Positions 9,168 to 17,419 of a stretch of DNA of 48,406 nucleotides are shown piece after piece. The stretch is from the NCBI GenBank assembly GCA_902632595.1, contig CACPDC010000015.1, forward strand, positions 1 through 48,406, written 5' to 3'. The position numbers and the translations under genes are program-made. The first letter of the stretch is position 1, and every line of letters starts with the position of its first letter. The DNA comes from an uncultured SAR116 cluster alpha proteobacterium. GTDB taxonomy: Bacteria; Pseudomonadota; Alphaproteobacteria; Puniceispirillales; Puniceispirillaceae. Below the pieces are notes generated by a model, which saw only the letters and a program-made list of their open reading frames with translations, had not been told where the DNA came from and did not search any database.

Positions 9168-10583
9168 ATGCCAACAGAAAAAAAACAGAAATCGTCAATT
9201 TGGGGTGGAAGATTTAAAACTGGCCCTTCTGATTTAATGCAGGAGATAAATGCATCGATCTCTTTTGACAAAGCTCTTTATTCAGAGGATATACAGTGCT
9301 CCAAAGCCCACGCAGAAATGCTAAAGCAACAAAATATAATCACTCATGAAGATTTTACTGCTATTCAAAATGGTCTTAATAAAATTCATTCAGAGATCTC
9401 AAATGGAAAGTTTCCATTTAAAGTAGAGCTTGAAGACATACATATGAACATTGAAACAAGACTGGCTGAATTGATAGGGGAGCCAGCCAAACGTTTGCAT
9501 ACAGCTCGCTCCAGAAATGATCAGGTAGCAACTGACATCAGGCTATATTTAAGAAATCAGATTGACCATCTAGATGATGAATTAAAAAACCTTCAAAAAA
9601 ATTTGTGGAAAAAAGCAAAAGAAAATACCCAGACTTTAATGCCAGGATATACTCATCTTCAAACTGCACAGCCCATAAGTTTTGGATTTCATCTGGCAGC
9701 GTATATCGAAATGATAGGTAGAGATAGACAAAGATTTCAAGATTGCCGACGCCGTGTAAATGAATCTCCTTTAGGCGCAGGTGCCCTTGCTGGCACCTCT
9801 TTTCCAATTGACAGGCATCTAACAGCAAAATTGCTCGGTTTTGAAAGGCCTATGCCAAATGCACTTGATGCTGTTTCTTCTCGCGATTTTGCTCTAGAAT
9901 TTTTGAGTATTGCCTCAATTTGTGCGGTTCATTTATCCAGACTTGCTGAAGAAATTGTAATTTGGTCCACAGATAGATTTAATTTTATTCGTTTATCAGA
10001 CGAATATACTACTGGCTCTTCAATTATGCCACAAAAGAAAAATCCAGACGCTGCTGAGCTAATTAGGGCAAAACCAGGAAGAATTATAGGAAATTTTATA
10101 TCGCTTGCAACTATTCTTAAAGGTCTTCCTCTCGCTTATAGTAAGGATTTACAAGAGGATAAGGAGCCCCTTTTCGATACTCAAAAGAGCTTATCAATAA
10201 GTATTGCCACAATGTCTGGCATGATAGCAGATATGAAAATCAATGCTGTAGCAATGCGGTCTGCACTTCAAAAAGGATACCCCACAGCTACTGACCTCGC
10301 TGACTATCTTGTGCGTAATTTGGAAAAACCTTTCAGAGATGCGCACCATATAAGTGGAAAAATTGTTGCGTTAGCAGAAAAAAAAGAATGTGCTCTTGAA
10401 AAATTAGAGCTAGAAGAGATGCAGAAAATTGAGCCTAAACTCGATGAATCTGTGTATAACGTGCTTAAGATTGATACTGCCTATAATGCGCGTGCTAGTT
10501 TTGGCGGAACGGCACCTAAAGAAGTAAAAGTAAGATTAGCCGAAATAGCCTCTAGGTTTAACCTAGCGGATGAGAGTAATTAA
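9168..10583 (+). CDS. argH: Argininosuccinate lyase
   Basis: ArgH cleaves argininosuccinate to arginine and fumarate, the last step of arginine synthesis. It has 471 residues, which is usual for the family. Seen: SIWGGRFKTGPSDLM at the start, HTARSRNDQVATDIRL near residue 106, a catalytic-His region MPGYTHLQTAQPISFG near residue 160, and the fumarase-superfamily signature GSSIMPQKKNPD near residue 283 with its catalytic serine. The gene begins at ATG 9168, immediately after the divergent TlpA-like gene. Six bases separate its stop from a small lipoprotein gene, followed by lysA, so the three probably form one operon. Confidence 0.97.
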   Translation: MPTEKKQKSSIWGGRFKTGPSDLMQEINASISFDKALYSEDIQCSKAHAEMLKQQNIITHEDFTAIQNGLNKIHSEISNGKFPFKVELEDIHMNIETRLAELIGEPAKRLHTARSRNDQVATDIRLYLRNQIDHLDDELKNLQKNLWKKAKENTQTLMPGYTHLQTAQPISFGFHLAAYIEMIGRDRQRFQDCRRRVNESPLGAGALAGTSFPIDRHLTAKLLGFERPMPNALDAVSSRDFALEFLSIASICAVHLSRLAEEIVIWSTDRFNFIRLSDEYTTGSSIMPQKKNPDAAELIRAKPGRIIGNFISLATILKGLPLAYSKDLQEDKEPLFDTQKSLSISIATMSGMIADMKINAVAMRSALQKGYPTATDLADYLVRNLEKPFRDAHHISGKIVALAEKKECALEKLELEEMQKIEPKLDESVYNVLKIDTAYNARASFGGTAPKEVKVRLAEIASRFNLADESN

Positions 10584-10589
10584 GATAAT

Positions 10590-10712
10590 ATGATAAAAAA
10601 AATTTTATTCTTATTTTTAATAGGTAGCCTTTTGATTGTTCAATTTTCATGTGGTAAAAGAGGAATGCCTCTACGTCCATCTGAGATTTCGCAAGTTAAT
10701 TCACCGGATTAA
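10590..10712 (+). CDS. LptM-like small lipoprotein
   Basis: This 40-residue gene sits between argH and lysA. It encodes a short basic start (MIKK), a hydrophobic core (ILFLFLIGSLLIVQF), then SCGKRGMPLRPSE. The C-G-x-(K/R)-G-x-L-x-P block straight after the lipidated cysteine is the hallmark of the YifL/LptM family, whose E. coli member helps assemble the LPS translocon LptD-LptE. The lipobox is imperfect (Q-F-S-C, with Gln at -3). The position between argH and lysA is conserved in many proteobacteria. ATG at 10590 overlaps no other gene. Lipid attachment and an LptD role are inferred by family. Confidence 0.72.
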   Translation: MIKKILFLFLIGSLLIVQFSCGKRGMPLRPSEISQVNSPD

Positions 10713-10738
10713 CTGAGTAAAAGCTTAAGAACGATAAC

Positions 10739-12011
10739 ATGTATTCATCAAATAAAAATAAAATTGTGACAGCTCCAGATCAAAACAAAATTGGAGGACA
10801 TTTATACACCGATCTCGCAGAACTTTATAAAACACCTTTATATGTGTATGACGGCGACCAAATACGAAAGAATTTCTTAGCATTCCAAAAAGCTGTTTCG
10901 AATCTTAATAGTAAGGTTCATTTTGCCGTTAAAGCAAATTCATCTATCGCTATTTTATCTCTACTGAGCAAAGTTGGGGCAGGAGCTGACATTGTTTCGG
11001 GAGGTGAGCTACAAAGGGCACTAGCAGCAAATATTAAAGCTAATGATATTATATTTTCTGGTGTGGGAAAGACGGATGAAGAGTTATTATTAGCTATGAA
11101 ACACTCAATAGGACAGATTAACGTAGAATCTGGTCCAGAATTGGACCGTATTTCAGAACTCGCGTATACTAACAACCTTAAATGTTCTGTTGCACTAAGG
11201 GTTAATGTGGATGTTGACCCCGGAAGTCATGAAAAAATCTCGACTGGACAAAATAGTACAAAATTTGGAATTGCTCTGAATGACGGTCAGGCAGAAAACT
11301 TTTATCAAAAAATCATTTCTCATCCAAATCTGTATCCGGCTGGACTTGCAGTGCATATTGGCTCACAGATAAAGAATATGAAGCCATTTGAGTCAGCCTA
11401 TAATGTGCTGCTTAATTTTTCAAATTATCTTCGTAACAAAGGGTTTGATGTGCCCTGCCTTGATTTAGGGGGGGGGGGTTGGGATTGATTATGAAGCTGG
11501 GACAAATCCAAACTTTTCTGGGTATGGAAAAATGGTAAATCGCTTATTTGCGGATCAAGGATACCAACTAGGGTTTGAACCGGGACGATCTATTGTTGCA
11601 AATTCTGGCAGCCTCATTACTAAAGTCATTTATGTAAAACATAGTGTCAATAAAAAATTTATTATTGTTGATGCAGCCATGAATGATTTGATTCGGCCAA
11701 CTTTATATGAGGCATATCATAAAATTGACAGCCTAAAAGAGAACGGAGAGCCACAAGAACTCTCAGATATTGTTGGTCCTATTTGTGAAACTGGTGATTT
11801 CTTTGCAAAAGATAGACTAATGCCACCAGTTAAGGCTGGTGATTACCTAGCTGTCCGAGGGGCCGGCGCTTACGGTGCTGTAATGATGTCAAATTATAAT
11901 ACAAGACCCGAAGCATCAGAAGTTTTATGCTACGAAGGTAAAATACATCTAATTCGTCCTCGGAGAACAGTTGAAGAGGTAATAAAAATGGATGTCAACC
12001 CGTTTTCATAA
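10739..12011 (+). pseudogene. lysA: Diaminopimelate decarboxylase, interrupted by a +1 frameshift in a poly-G tract
   Basis: LysA converts meso-diaminopimelate to lysine with PLP. The first part (10739-11488) carries the PLP lysine in HFAVKANSS (Lys65) and ends abruptly after LDLGGGGWD. The second part continues in the +1 frame with GIDYEAGTNPNFSGYGKMV, then FEPGRSIV, GPICETGDFFAKDR and GAYGAVMMSNYN, all LysA motifs. Removing one G from the 11-G run at 11468-11478 restores a continuous 423-residue enzyme reading DLGGGVGIDY, which is the normal family length. No other damage is seen on either side. A sequencing error, a phase-variable tract or slippage-rescued expression are all possible; recent true loss is less likely. 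Confidence 0.9.
11468..11478 (+). repeat. 11-base poly-G tract inside lysA
   Basis: Eleven consecutive G residues stand in an otherwise AT-rich window and I noticed no comparable G or C run elsewhere in it. Ten would keep lysA in frame. It encodes the glycine-rich PLP-phosphate-binding loop, so some G richness is expected, but using GGG for every glycine is unlike the local codon choice. Confidence 0.95.
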
Positions 12012-12030
12012 ATGTATTTGTCTCATTAAA

Positions 12031-12711
12031 TTATTTTTGTAAAAAATCGACCTCAATTTCTGCTTTTTCATCCGCATCAATCGTGATTTGAGCAAAAAAG
12101 GGAACAGAAGAGGAAGCATCAACAATGGCTTTATCTGGCCATATTTCATGAGTTGATAACAGAAGCCCTGAAGGATCCATCACAGAAATCCTTACTGGAA
12201 GTGTGTGAATTCGCATTAAGCTGGTATTACGAATATTTCCTCTAACCCTCAAAATATCTTCTTTCCAATTTATTTGTAAGTCTTCGATGATAAGGTTTTC
12301 TGACGAATACTTTATGTTTAAACCAGCCATTTTGAAGATCGGCGTTATTGCTGGAAAGTATGCCGTAACAGTAGTGCGGTAAATGATAGAGGCATAGATT
12401 AAGGCAAGCAGCATTGCAGATATGGCTAACACCCCTATTAACCACGCAAAAAGGTTAACGTGTTTCTTTTCCTTATTAATTGGAATATCTTGCCTTAACT
12501 TTAGACTCCCTGTTTTATTTGTCATATCTTCGGTAAAAACGTTCTTATCCCTACTTAAATCTAATTTGGGGAGTGTAATTTTGTCACCTTCCTCAGGTAA
12601 GACGGTCCAAACGTGTGCGCAAACAGAACATCTTACCTGCTGGCCTTTCGAATTAATTTTGCTTTTTTCAATCTGAAAAATCGTTTCACAATTATTACAA
12701 GTTATAAGCAT
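12031..12711 (-). CDS. MJ0042-type zinc-ribbon membrane protein (DUF3426-like)
   Basis: The protein has 226 residues in three parts. An N-terminal zinc ribbon has Cys5, Cys8, Cys28 and Cys31. An acidic linker follows. One transmembrane helix (about residues 88-110) leads to a beta-rich C-terminal domain with GNIRNTSLMRIHTLPVRI and ending AEIEVDFLQK, which matches the DUF3426 pattern. The ribbon should be cytoplasmic and the C-terminal domain periplasmic. The function of the family is unknown. In many alphaproteobacteria this gene type adjoins ftsE and ftsX, and the YdcF gene lies beyond; here ftsEX is absent and YdcF follows directly on the other strand. Confidence 0.82.
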   Translation of the reverse strand: MLITCNNCETIFQIEKSKINSKGQQVRCSVCAHVWTVLPEEGDKITLPKLDLSRDKNVFTEDMTNKTGSLKLRQDIPINKEKKHVNLFAWLIGVLAISAMLLALIYASIIYRTTVTAYFPAITPIFKMAGLNIKYSSENLIIEDLQINWKEDILRVRGNIRNTSLMRIHTLPVRISVMDPSGLLLSTHEIWPDKAIVDASSSVPFFAQITIDADEKAEIEVDFLQK

Positions 12712-12851
12712 TTATTTTTAATTCCTTACAATTATAATGAGCAAAATGAAAACAAACTTATCTAAATTAACTTGATTATTTATCTAATAAGCGGTGAAGT
12801 AAAAGGATAATACATAAATTTCAAAATTTTTTAACTACTAGTGTTATTTTC

Positions 12852-13445
12852 ATGTTCTTTCTTCCAAATTCTATTCAGAAAAGTATATACTGCTGTATCC
12901 TGCTGATAGGTGTTTTTGTCGCCTGCTTTCAGCAATTTATATTAACACTTCCAAAGGCTAACATAACAGTTCTTCGACCTGTGGACGGACTAGTTGTTGC
13001 AACTGGGGGACAGGCACGAATACAAAAGGGGTTAGAATTACTTTCGGAAGGTAACGCTAACAGAATGCTGATCTCTGGGGTTGGTGAAGGGATTTCTAAG
13101 GAATTACTTAAAAAGAGCCTATCTCTTTCAGACCAACAAGCTCTCTTTTTTGACTGCTGTGTTGAACTTGAATTTACTGCAATTGATACGAATGGGAATG
13201 CAAAGGCTACTTTTCAGTGGATGCAAAAACATAATTTAAAAAATATTTTGCTTGTGAGTGCAAATTATCATCTTCCAAGAGCGGAGATAATTTTTAAACG
13301 GCATTTACCAAAAAGTTCTATATATATACAGCCTGTTTACCCCCCAGATTTAAAATTATCACATTGGTATTTAAACTGGCAGACAAGCAAACTCCTAATA
13401 AGGGAATATATGAAATTTCTATATGTAAAGTTCGGTTTTGGTTAA
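12852..13445 (+). CDS. YdcF family (DUF218) membrane-anchored protein
   Basis: This 197-residue protein has one N-terminal membrane helix (about residues 12-32) and a DUF218 domain. VDGLVVATGGQARIQKGLEL is the family opening, LISGVGEG follows, and ANYHLPRAEIIFKRHLP matches the conserved S-x-Y-H-x-x-R region. Some DUF218 proteins (SanA, ElyC) act in envelope polysaccharide or lipid-carrier homeostasis. Which substrate this one handles cannot be told. ATG at 12852 lacks a strong Shine-Dalgarno. It is convergent with tyrA, 13 bases away. The 140 bases before it hold no gene that I can see. Confidence 0.85.
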   Translation: MFFLPNSIQKSIYCCILLIGVFVACFQQFILTLPKANITVLRPVDGLVVATGGQARIQKGLELLSEGNANRMLISGVGEGISKELLKKSLSLSDQQALFFDCCVELEFTAIDTNGNAKATFQWMQKHNLKNILLVSANYHLPRAEIIFKRHLPKSSIYIQPVYPPDLKLSHWYLNWQTSKLLIREYMKFLYVKFGFG

Positions 13446-13458
13446 CCGTTTAAAGAGA

Positions 13459-14343
13459 TTATTTTTTTGCAAAACCAACGTCAATTATTGAGCGTCTAAT
13501 TTCTCTAGTTCGTTTAAATAAATTTAAAAGGATAGCGCCCTCACCTTGATTAATAGCTCTTTGAAGATAGCCAAGATCCTCAGTAAAACGCTGCAACATC
13601 TCAAGAACAGCCTCATCATTATTAAGAAAAACGTCTCTCCACATAGTGGGATCAGAGGAAGCTATTCGTGTGAAGTCTCTAAACCCAGAGGCGGAAAATC
13701 GAATTACATCATTTTTCAAGTCATTTTCTAGGTCAGAGGCTGTGCCAACTATAGTAAATGCGATCAAGTGTGGCAAATGAGATGTGATTGCAAGTATTTT
13801 GTCATGATAATCAGCATCCATTACTTCTACAATCGCCCCTAATCTTTCACAAAATTTCGCAATCACGGAAGTAGGTTTTTTAGTTTTTTCACGACCAATG
13901 AGAAGCCAATAATGATCCTTAAACAAGGTAGAAAATCCAGATGAGGGACCAGAAAATTCTGTACCTGCTAATGGATGTCCAGGAACAAACGAGATGTTAT
14001 CTGAAATTAGAGGAGTGATATCGCTTATAACAGAGCGTTTCGTTGACCCAGTATCTGTTAGTATAGCACCAGGCTTAAGATTTGAAGCAATCTGTTTAAC
14101 AACCTCTGCCATAACCCCAACAGGTACAGCCAAAAATACAATGTCTGCGTCACTGACAGCAACCCCTATATCATCAACCAAAGTGACTGGTAGTCCTAAA
14201 TCTTTTGCTTCTTTTACAACTTCCATAGAGGAATCGAAGCCAGTAATTTTTTCTGCAGCACCGAAAAGTTTTGCTGCATGAATTATAGAACTACCAATTA
14301 AGCCAAGCCCTATTACAGCAATTTTTGGAAGCTTTTCGGTCAT
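13459..14343 (-). CDS. tyrA: Prephenate / arogenate (cyclohexadienyl) dehydrogenase
   Basis: TyrA oxidatively decarboxylates prephenate or arogenate on the way to tyrosine using NAD(P)+. It has 294 residues. Residues 8-20 form the Rossmann loop (AVIGLGLIGSSI). PGHPLAGTEFSGP near residue 120 contains His122, the catalytic histidine, and SGFRDFTRIASSDPTMW near residue 220 is the helical dimer-domain signature. No chorismate-mutase or ACT domain is attached. It directly follows hisC (5 bases) and a separate chorismate mutase lies upstream, so the operon covers chorismate to tyrosine. Whether it prefers prephenate or arogenate cannot be read from the sequence. Confidence 0.93.
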   Translation of the reverse strand: MTEKLPKIAVIGLGLIGSSIIHAAKLFGAAEKITGFDSSMEVVKEAKDLGLPVTLVDDIGVAVSDADIVFLAVPVGVMAEVVKQIASNLKPGAILTDTGSTKRSVISDITPLISDNISFVPGHPLAGTEFSGPSSGFSTLFKDHYWLLIGREKTKKPTSVIAKFCERLGAIVEVMDADYHDKILAITSHLPHLIAFTIVGTASDLENDLKNDVIRFSASGFRDFTRIASSDPTMWRDVFLNNDEAVLEMLQRFTEDLGYLQRAINQGEGAILLNLFKRTREIRRSIIDVGFAKK

Positions 14344-14348
14344 TTATA

Positions 14349-15446
14349 TCAACGAGCCTCCTCAAGAATTATTTTTCTTAAAGATGACGAGAATTGTTCC
14401 ATTTCATCACTTCTGCCGATGGACATTCTTAACATTTCTGGTAAACCATAAGGGGTCATATCTCTTAATTGTATATTTTGCTCTAAGAGACGGGCAGCAA
14501 CATTTCTAGCTGATGGTCCGTTAGTATCTCTAAAATCAAGCAACATAAAATTTGCCTCACCCTTTAATGTTTTAACACCCATATCATTAAATCTATTAAC
14601 TATTTCATGCATCCAAAATTGGTTATGGGCAACTGACTCTTCTTGAAATGCAGTATCCACCACAGCAACTCTTCCCGCTAAAGCTGCTAGTTGATTTACA
14701 GAAAATGGCCCCCGTATAGAATGGAGTATTTCAAGAATTTCAGCAGGGAAATAGCCCCAACCTAAGCGCAACGCAGCAATACCAAATAATTTAGAAAATG
14801 TTCTAAGCATCACTATATTGTCGTTAGCCTCAACTAGCTTGGCTGCGTCAGAGAGCCCAGATATCACATACTCACAATAAGCCCAATCGAGAATAAGGAC
14901 AACTGATTTAGGAAGCAGTTCTATTAATTTAGATACCTCCTTTTCAGATATCATTGACCCTGTTGGATTATTTGGATTAGCTAAAAATACTATTTTAGTC
15001 TTGGGTGTAACTTTCGATATAATAGATTCAACATTTACCGTATAATTACTATCAGGTGCGACAACCGGCTTTCCACCAGCTATTTTTATTGCTTGCGGGA
15101 ACACAAGGAAACCGTATTCTGTATAAATTGCCTCATCACCAGGATTTAAAAAAGCGGTGCACAATAGATATATAAGCTCATCTGAACCGTTTCCTATTAA
15201 AATCTTTTTTGGATTTATACTAAACCTCGATGCTATTGAATTAATCAATTCCTCGTCTTGCTGTTCTGGGTACCTGTGAAGAGACACATCATTTGCACGA
15301 ATAGCCTCTTTAACATGGGGAGAACACCCTATTCCGTTCTCGTTTACAGAGAGCCGAATTAGTGATTTTGATGAGTTTTTCCCAAAGTTAGGCCTATAAC
15401 TCACTAAAGATTGTATGACATCAGCTGGCTTTGGCTTTTTAGTCAT
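14349..15446 (-). CDS. hisC: Histidinol-phosphate aminotransferase family enzyme, probably also aromatic
   Basis: This is a PLP-dependent fold-I aminotransferase of 365 residues. Seen: NENGIGCSP near residue 36, GNGSDELIYLL near residue 85, FLANPNNPTGS near residue 154, and RTFSKLFGIAALRLGW with PLP-binding Lys219. These match HisC. Its place between chorismate mutase and tyrA, with no other his gene near, suggests it transaminates prephenate or 4-hydroxyphenylpyruvate/phenylpyruvate, perhaps as well as histidinol phosphate. HisC-family enzymes in such operons are often broad-specificity. The usual D-E-A-Y segment reads DWAY here. tyrA starts 5 bases downstream. Confidence 0.9.
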   Translation of the reverse strand: MTKKPKPADVIQSLVSYRPNFGKNSSKSLIRLSVNENGIGCSPHVKEAIRANDVSLHRYPEQQDEELINSIASRFSINPKKILIGNGSDELIYLLCTAFLNPGDEAIYTEYGFLVFPQAIKIAGGKPVVAPDSNYTVNVESIISKVTPKTKIVFLANPNNPTGSMISEKEVSKLIELLPKSVVLILDWAYCEYVISGLSDAAKLVEANDNIVMLRTFSKLFGIAALRLGWGYFPAEILEILHSIRGPFSVNQLAALAGRVAVVDTAFQEESVAHNQFWMHEIVNRFNDMGVKTLKGEANFMLLDFRDTNGPSARNVAARLLEQNIQLRDMTPYGLPEMLRMSIGRSDEMEQFSSSLRKIILEEAR

Positions 15447-15506
15447 TATAACAAATCTCCGATTGAAATACTTTGCAGAGTGTAATCTTCTTTTATTTCA
15501 GCTGGC

Positions 15507-16145
15507 TTATAAATTAACCCAAGATCCAATGTAAACAAGTTCATCAAATTTTGTTTCTGCATGAAAACCAGGTTTTTCAAAAATATTTTCTTCTTTAACA
15601 TTAGAACTCTTAAATACTGATATATCAAATCCTGTTTCTTCTGGAATGTTTTTACAGATTATAGCAACATTATGTATCTTGTGATTTAGGTAAATACCTG
15701 TCTTTAAACCACAATAGCTGGCGATCTGTGTAAGATCAGCATAAGGGAAAAAACCTACGTCTGCCTCACTTTCCAGAAGTTGGTCAATCAATTCCTGTCC
15801 TGTATGGCAAAAAGTATAACTCAAAAAATGAGCGCTAAATTGCTGAGTAAATTTCTCTAATCCCTGCTGGCTAATAATCTTAAATGTTGTCTTTTGACTC
15901 TGAACACTTGATGCTAATAGTAAACGCCATAATCGAGTAACCACTTCTTTTTGGATATCATCATCTATTTGCAAAAAAAGCTTGTGCATCAACAAAGCTT
16001 CTCTTGCTGGCCGGTAAACAGGGCTTCCTTCAACCTTGACTGAAGCGATCTCACGAGACAATGCTAAACGCCTCCTAACTAAATTAAGCAAAGCTTCATC
16101 TATCTCATCTATTTTTTGCCTTAATTCGACAAGTCTATTTGACAT
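15507..16145 (-). CDS. Chorismate mutase with an additional C-terminal domain
   Basis: The N-terminal 90 residues are an AroQ-type helical chorismate mutase: LVELRQKIDEIDEALLNLV, then RRRLALSREIASVK, which carry the substrate-binding arginine and lysine positions. It converts chorismate to prephenate. I start it at ATG 16145 (212 residues) because AGGGAA lies about six bases upstream. A TTG at 16190 would add 15 residues and overlap the methyltransferase stop. Residues about 100-212 form a second domain (FKIISQQGLEKFTQQF, EADVGFFPYADL, IYLNHKIHNVAIIC) that looks like an alpha/beta ligand-binding or degenerate prephenate-dehydratase-like fold. I cannot identify it with confidence. hisC and tyrA follow. 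Confidence 0.85.
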   Translation of the reverse strand: MSNRLVELRQKIDEIDEALLNLVRRRLALSREIASVKVEGSPVYRPAREALLMHKLFLQIDDDIQKEVVTRLWRLLLASSVQSQKTTFKIISQQGLEKFTQQFSAHFLSYTFCHTGQELIDQLLESEADVGFFPYADLTQIASYCGLKTGIYLNHKIHNVAIICKNIPEETGFDISVFKSSNVKEENIFEKPGFHAETKFDELVYIGSWVNL

Positions 16146-16186
16146 AAAAAATTCCCTAACACTAGCAAAAGTTCCAATTGTTACTC

Positions 16187-16930
16187 TCAAAATTTCAAAG
16201 CAAAATAATTTAAAATAGAATAAGCAGAATGACTTTTTATGGGCGCAAATGAAGATTTTTTCTGTGTTGCTCTGTTTTTTCTTGGCTCTGCATAAACCAT
16301 TTTAGTAGCTTCGACAATTAAAACCCCGCCTAAAAGCTGTAATAAATGCTCTCCAATAATTTCAATTTGGTCAGAAAGTGCCTTAGGTAATTTATCTGCA
16401 AATGGCGGCAGAAACAAACTTCTTATGCATTTTTCTGGGCTCAATCCGGAATTTTTTAGTATTTTAAATATTTGACCTTTGCTAAAGGGAGTGCCGTGTC
16501 CAAATGGTGTTGCATCTGCTTTTGACCATAGCCCGCCGCGATGAGGCACCATAAGTATAAGTTTGCCTGCACTTTTAAGAACACGCTTTGCCTCCAATAA
16601 AAAATTTTGTTGATCTGGAATAAATTCAAGCGCATGTGTTATGAAAATATAGTCTACAGTATCACTTTCCAATGGCCAGCTTTTTGAGTCAATTAGGGCG
16701 CTATATACAGTATTCTCATATTCCAAGGGCATTCTGCCAATTTCTGTTGGCATCAATACAGGACAGATTATATCACTTGGGAAAAAATCGAGTGGAAAGC
16801 CAACTACTATATTTGAAGTCGTATTGGTTGGGCTCCAAAGTTTACTAAGTTCATTACTAAGCGATTTGGAGACCATTTGGCCAAGTGTACCATTATAAAA
16901 TGCATCCATTTTACCCACATCATATAACAT
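16187..16930 (-). CDS. Class I SAM-dependent methyltransferase
   Basis: This protein of 247 residues has the C-terminal half of a Methyltransf_11 fold: WPLESDTVDYIFITHALEF (motif II, with acidic residues that contact the substrate/SAM), LLEAKRVLKSAGKLILMVPH (motif III), then a GLWSKADATPFGHG insert. The classic N-terminal glycine-rich SAM loop is poorly formed; the region reads SNIVVGFPLDFFPSD. Start ATG 16930 is supported by AGGAAA upstream; a TTG at 16954 is less likely. This family often precedes chorismate mutase or gloB-type genes in alphaproteobacteria. The acceptor is unknown. It lies just before chorismate mutase on the same strand, so it may share its transcript. Confidence 0.82.
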   Translation of the reverse strand: MLYDVGKMDAFYNGTLGQMVSKSLSNELSKLWSPTNTTSNIVVGFPLDFFPSDIICPVLMPTEIGRMPLEYENTVYSALIDSKSWPLESDTVDYIFITHALEFIPDQQNFLLEAKRVLKSAGKLILMVPHRGGLWSKADATPFGHGTPFSKGQIFKILKNSGLSPEKCIRSLFLPPFADKLPKALSDQIEIIGEHLLQLLGGVLIVEATKMVYAEPRKNRATQKKSSFAPIKSHSAYSILNYFALKF

Positions 16931-17052
16931 TACCAATTTCCTATATGATAACAAATAAAAAAAATGCTGAAATATCTATACCTAAATTTCTCTATTAACA
17001 TAATAAAATTTAATTCGTAAAATTTATCTTTGTCTATCAACCAACGCTGAGT

Positions 17053-17418
17053 TTAGCAATTGGACAATGTATATGCAGCTTCGCGTATGTCTTTGTATAC
17101 ATCTGGTTTACAGGTACGAACAGACACCCCAATAACTGTAGGCATCTGACTTACCAAATCAAAAATCTGGCGTGCCAAAGTTTCCTGCAAATCAAAATGT
17201 TTACTCTTACTTAGGTCAAGAACAGCTCTCCGAACAGTGTCATAGTCAAGCGCTTCAGAAATTTCGTCAGAGCTAGGTTCATTGTCAGGTTCAAGATGTA
17301 CATCTAGATCGATCAAAATACGTTGCGGTTTTTCGCGTTCAAATGGGTGTATCCCGATTGAGCATGTAACTTCAATACCATAAAGTTGAAAATACCGTTT
17401 TAAACTAATATCGCGCAT
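17053..17418 (-). CDS. folB: Dihydroneopterin aldolase
   Basis: FolB splits dihydroneopterin to 6-hydroxymethyl-dihydropterin and glycolaldehyde in folate synthesis. It has 121 residues, typical length. GIHPFEREKPQRILIDLDV contains Glu27 for pterin binding. ALDYDTVRRAVLDL is the family middle segment, and TCKPDVYKDI carries the catalytic lysine (Lys104). The SDR gene upstream ends one base before the folB ATG, so the two are tightly coupled. That coupling, together with FolD elsewhere, supports a pteridine/folate role for both. No folP or folK is in the window. Confidence 0.92.
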   Translation of the reverse strand: MRDISLKRYFQLYGIEVTCSIGIHPFEREKPQRILIDLDVHLEPDNEPSSDEISEALDYDTVRRAVLDLSKSKHFDLQETLARQIFDLVSQMPTVIGVSVRTCKPDVYKDIREAAYTLSNC

Positions 17419-17419
17419 C

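Noticed and set aside
11532-12011. A separate gene starting at ATG 11532
   Set aside because: It is the C-terminal part of LysA continuing from the frameshift at 11468-11478, with no ribosome binding site of its own.
15446-15628. A 60-codon minus-strand open frame between chorismate mutase and hisC
   Set aside because: It overlaps the 3' end of chorismate mutase in another frame and shows no recognisable sequence.
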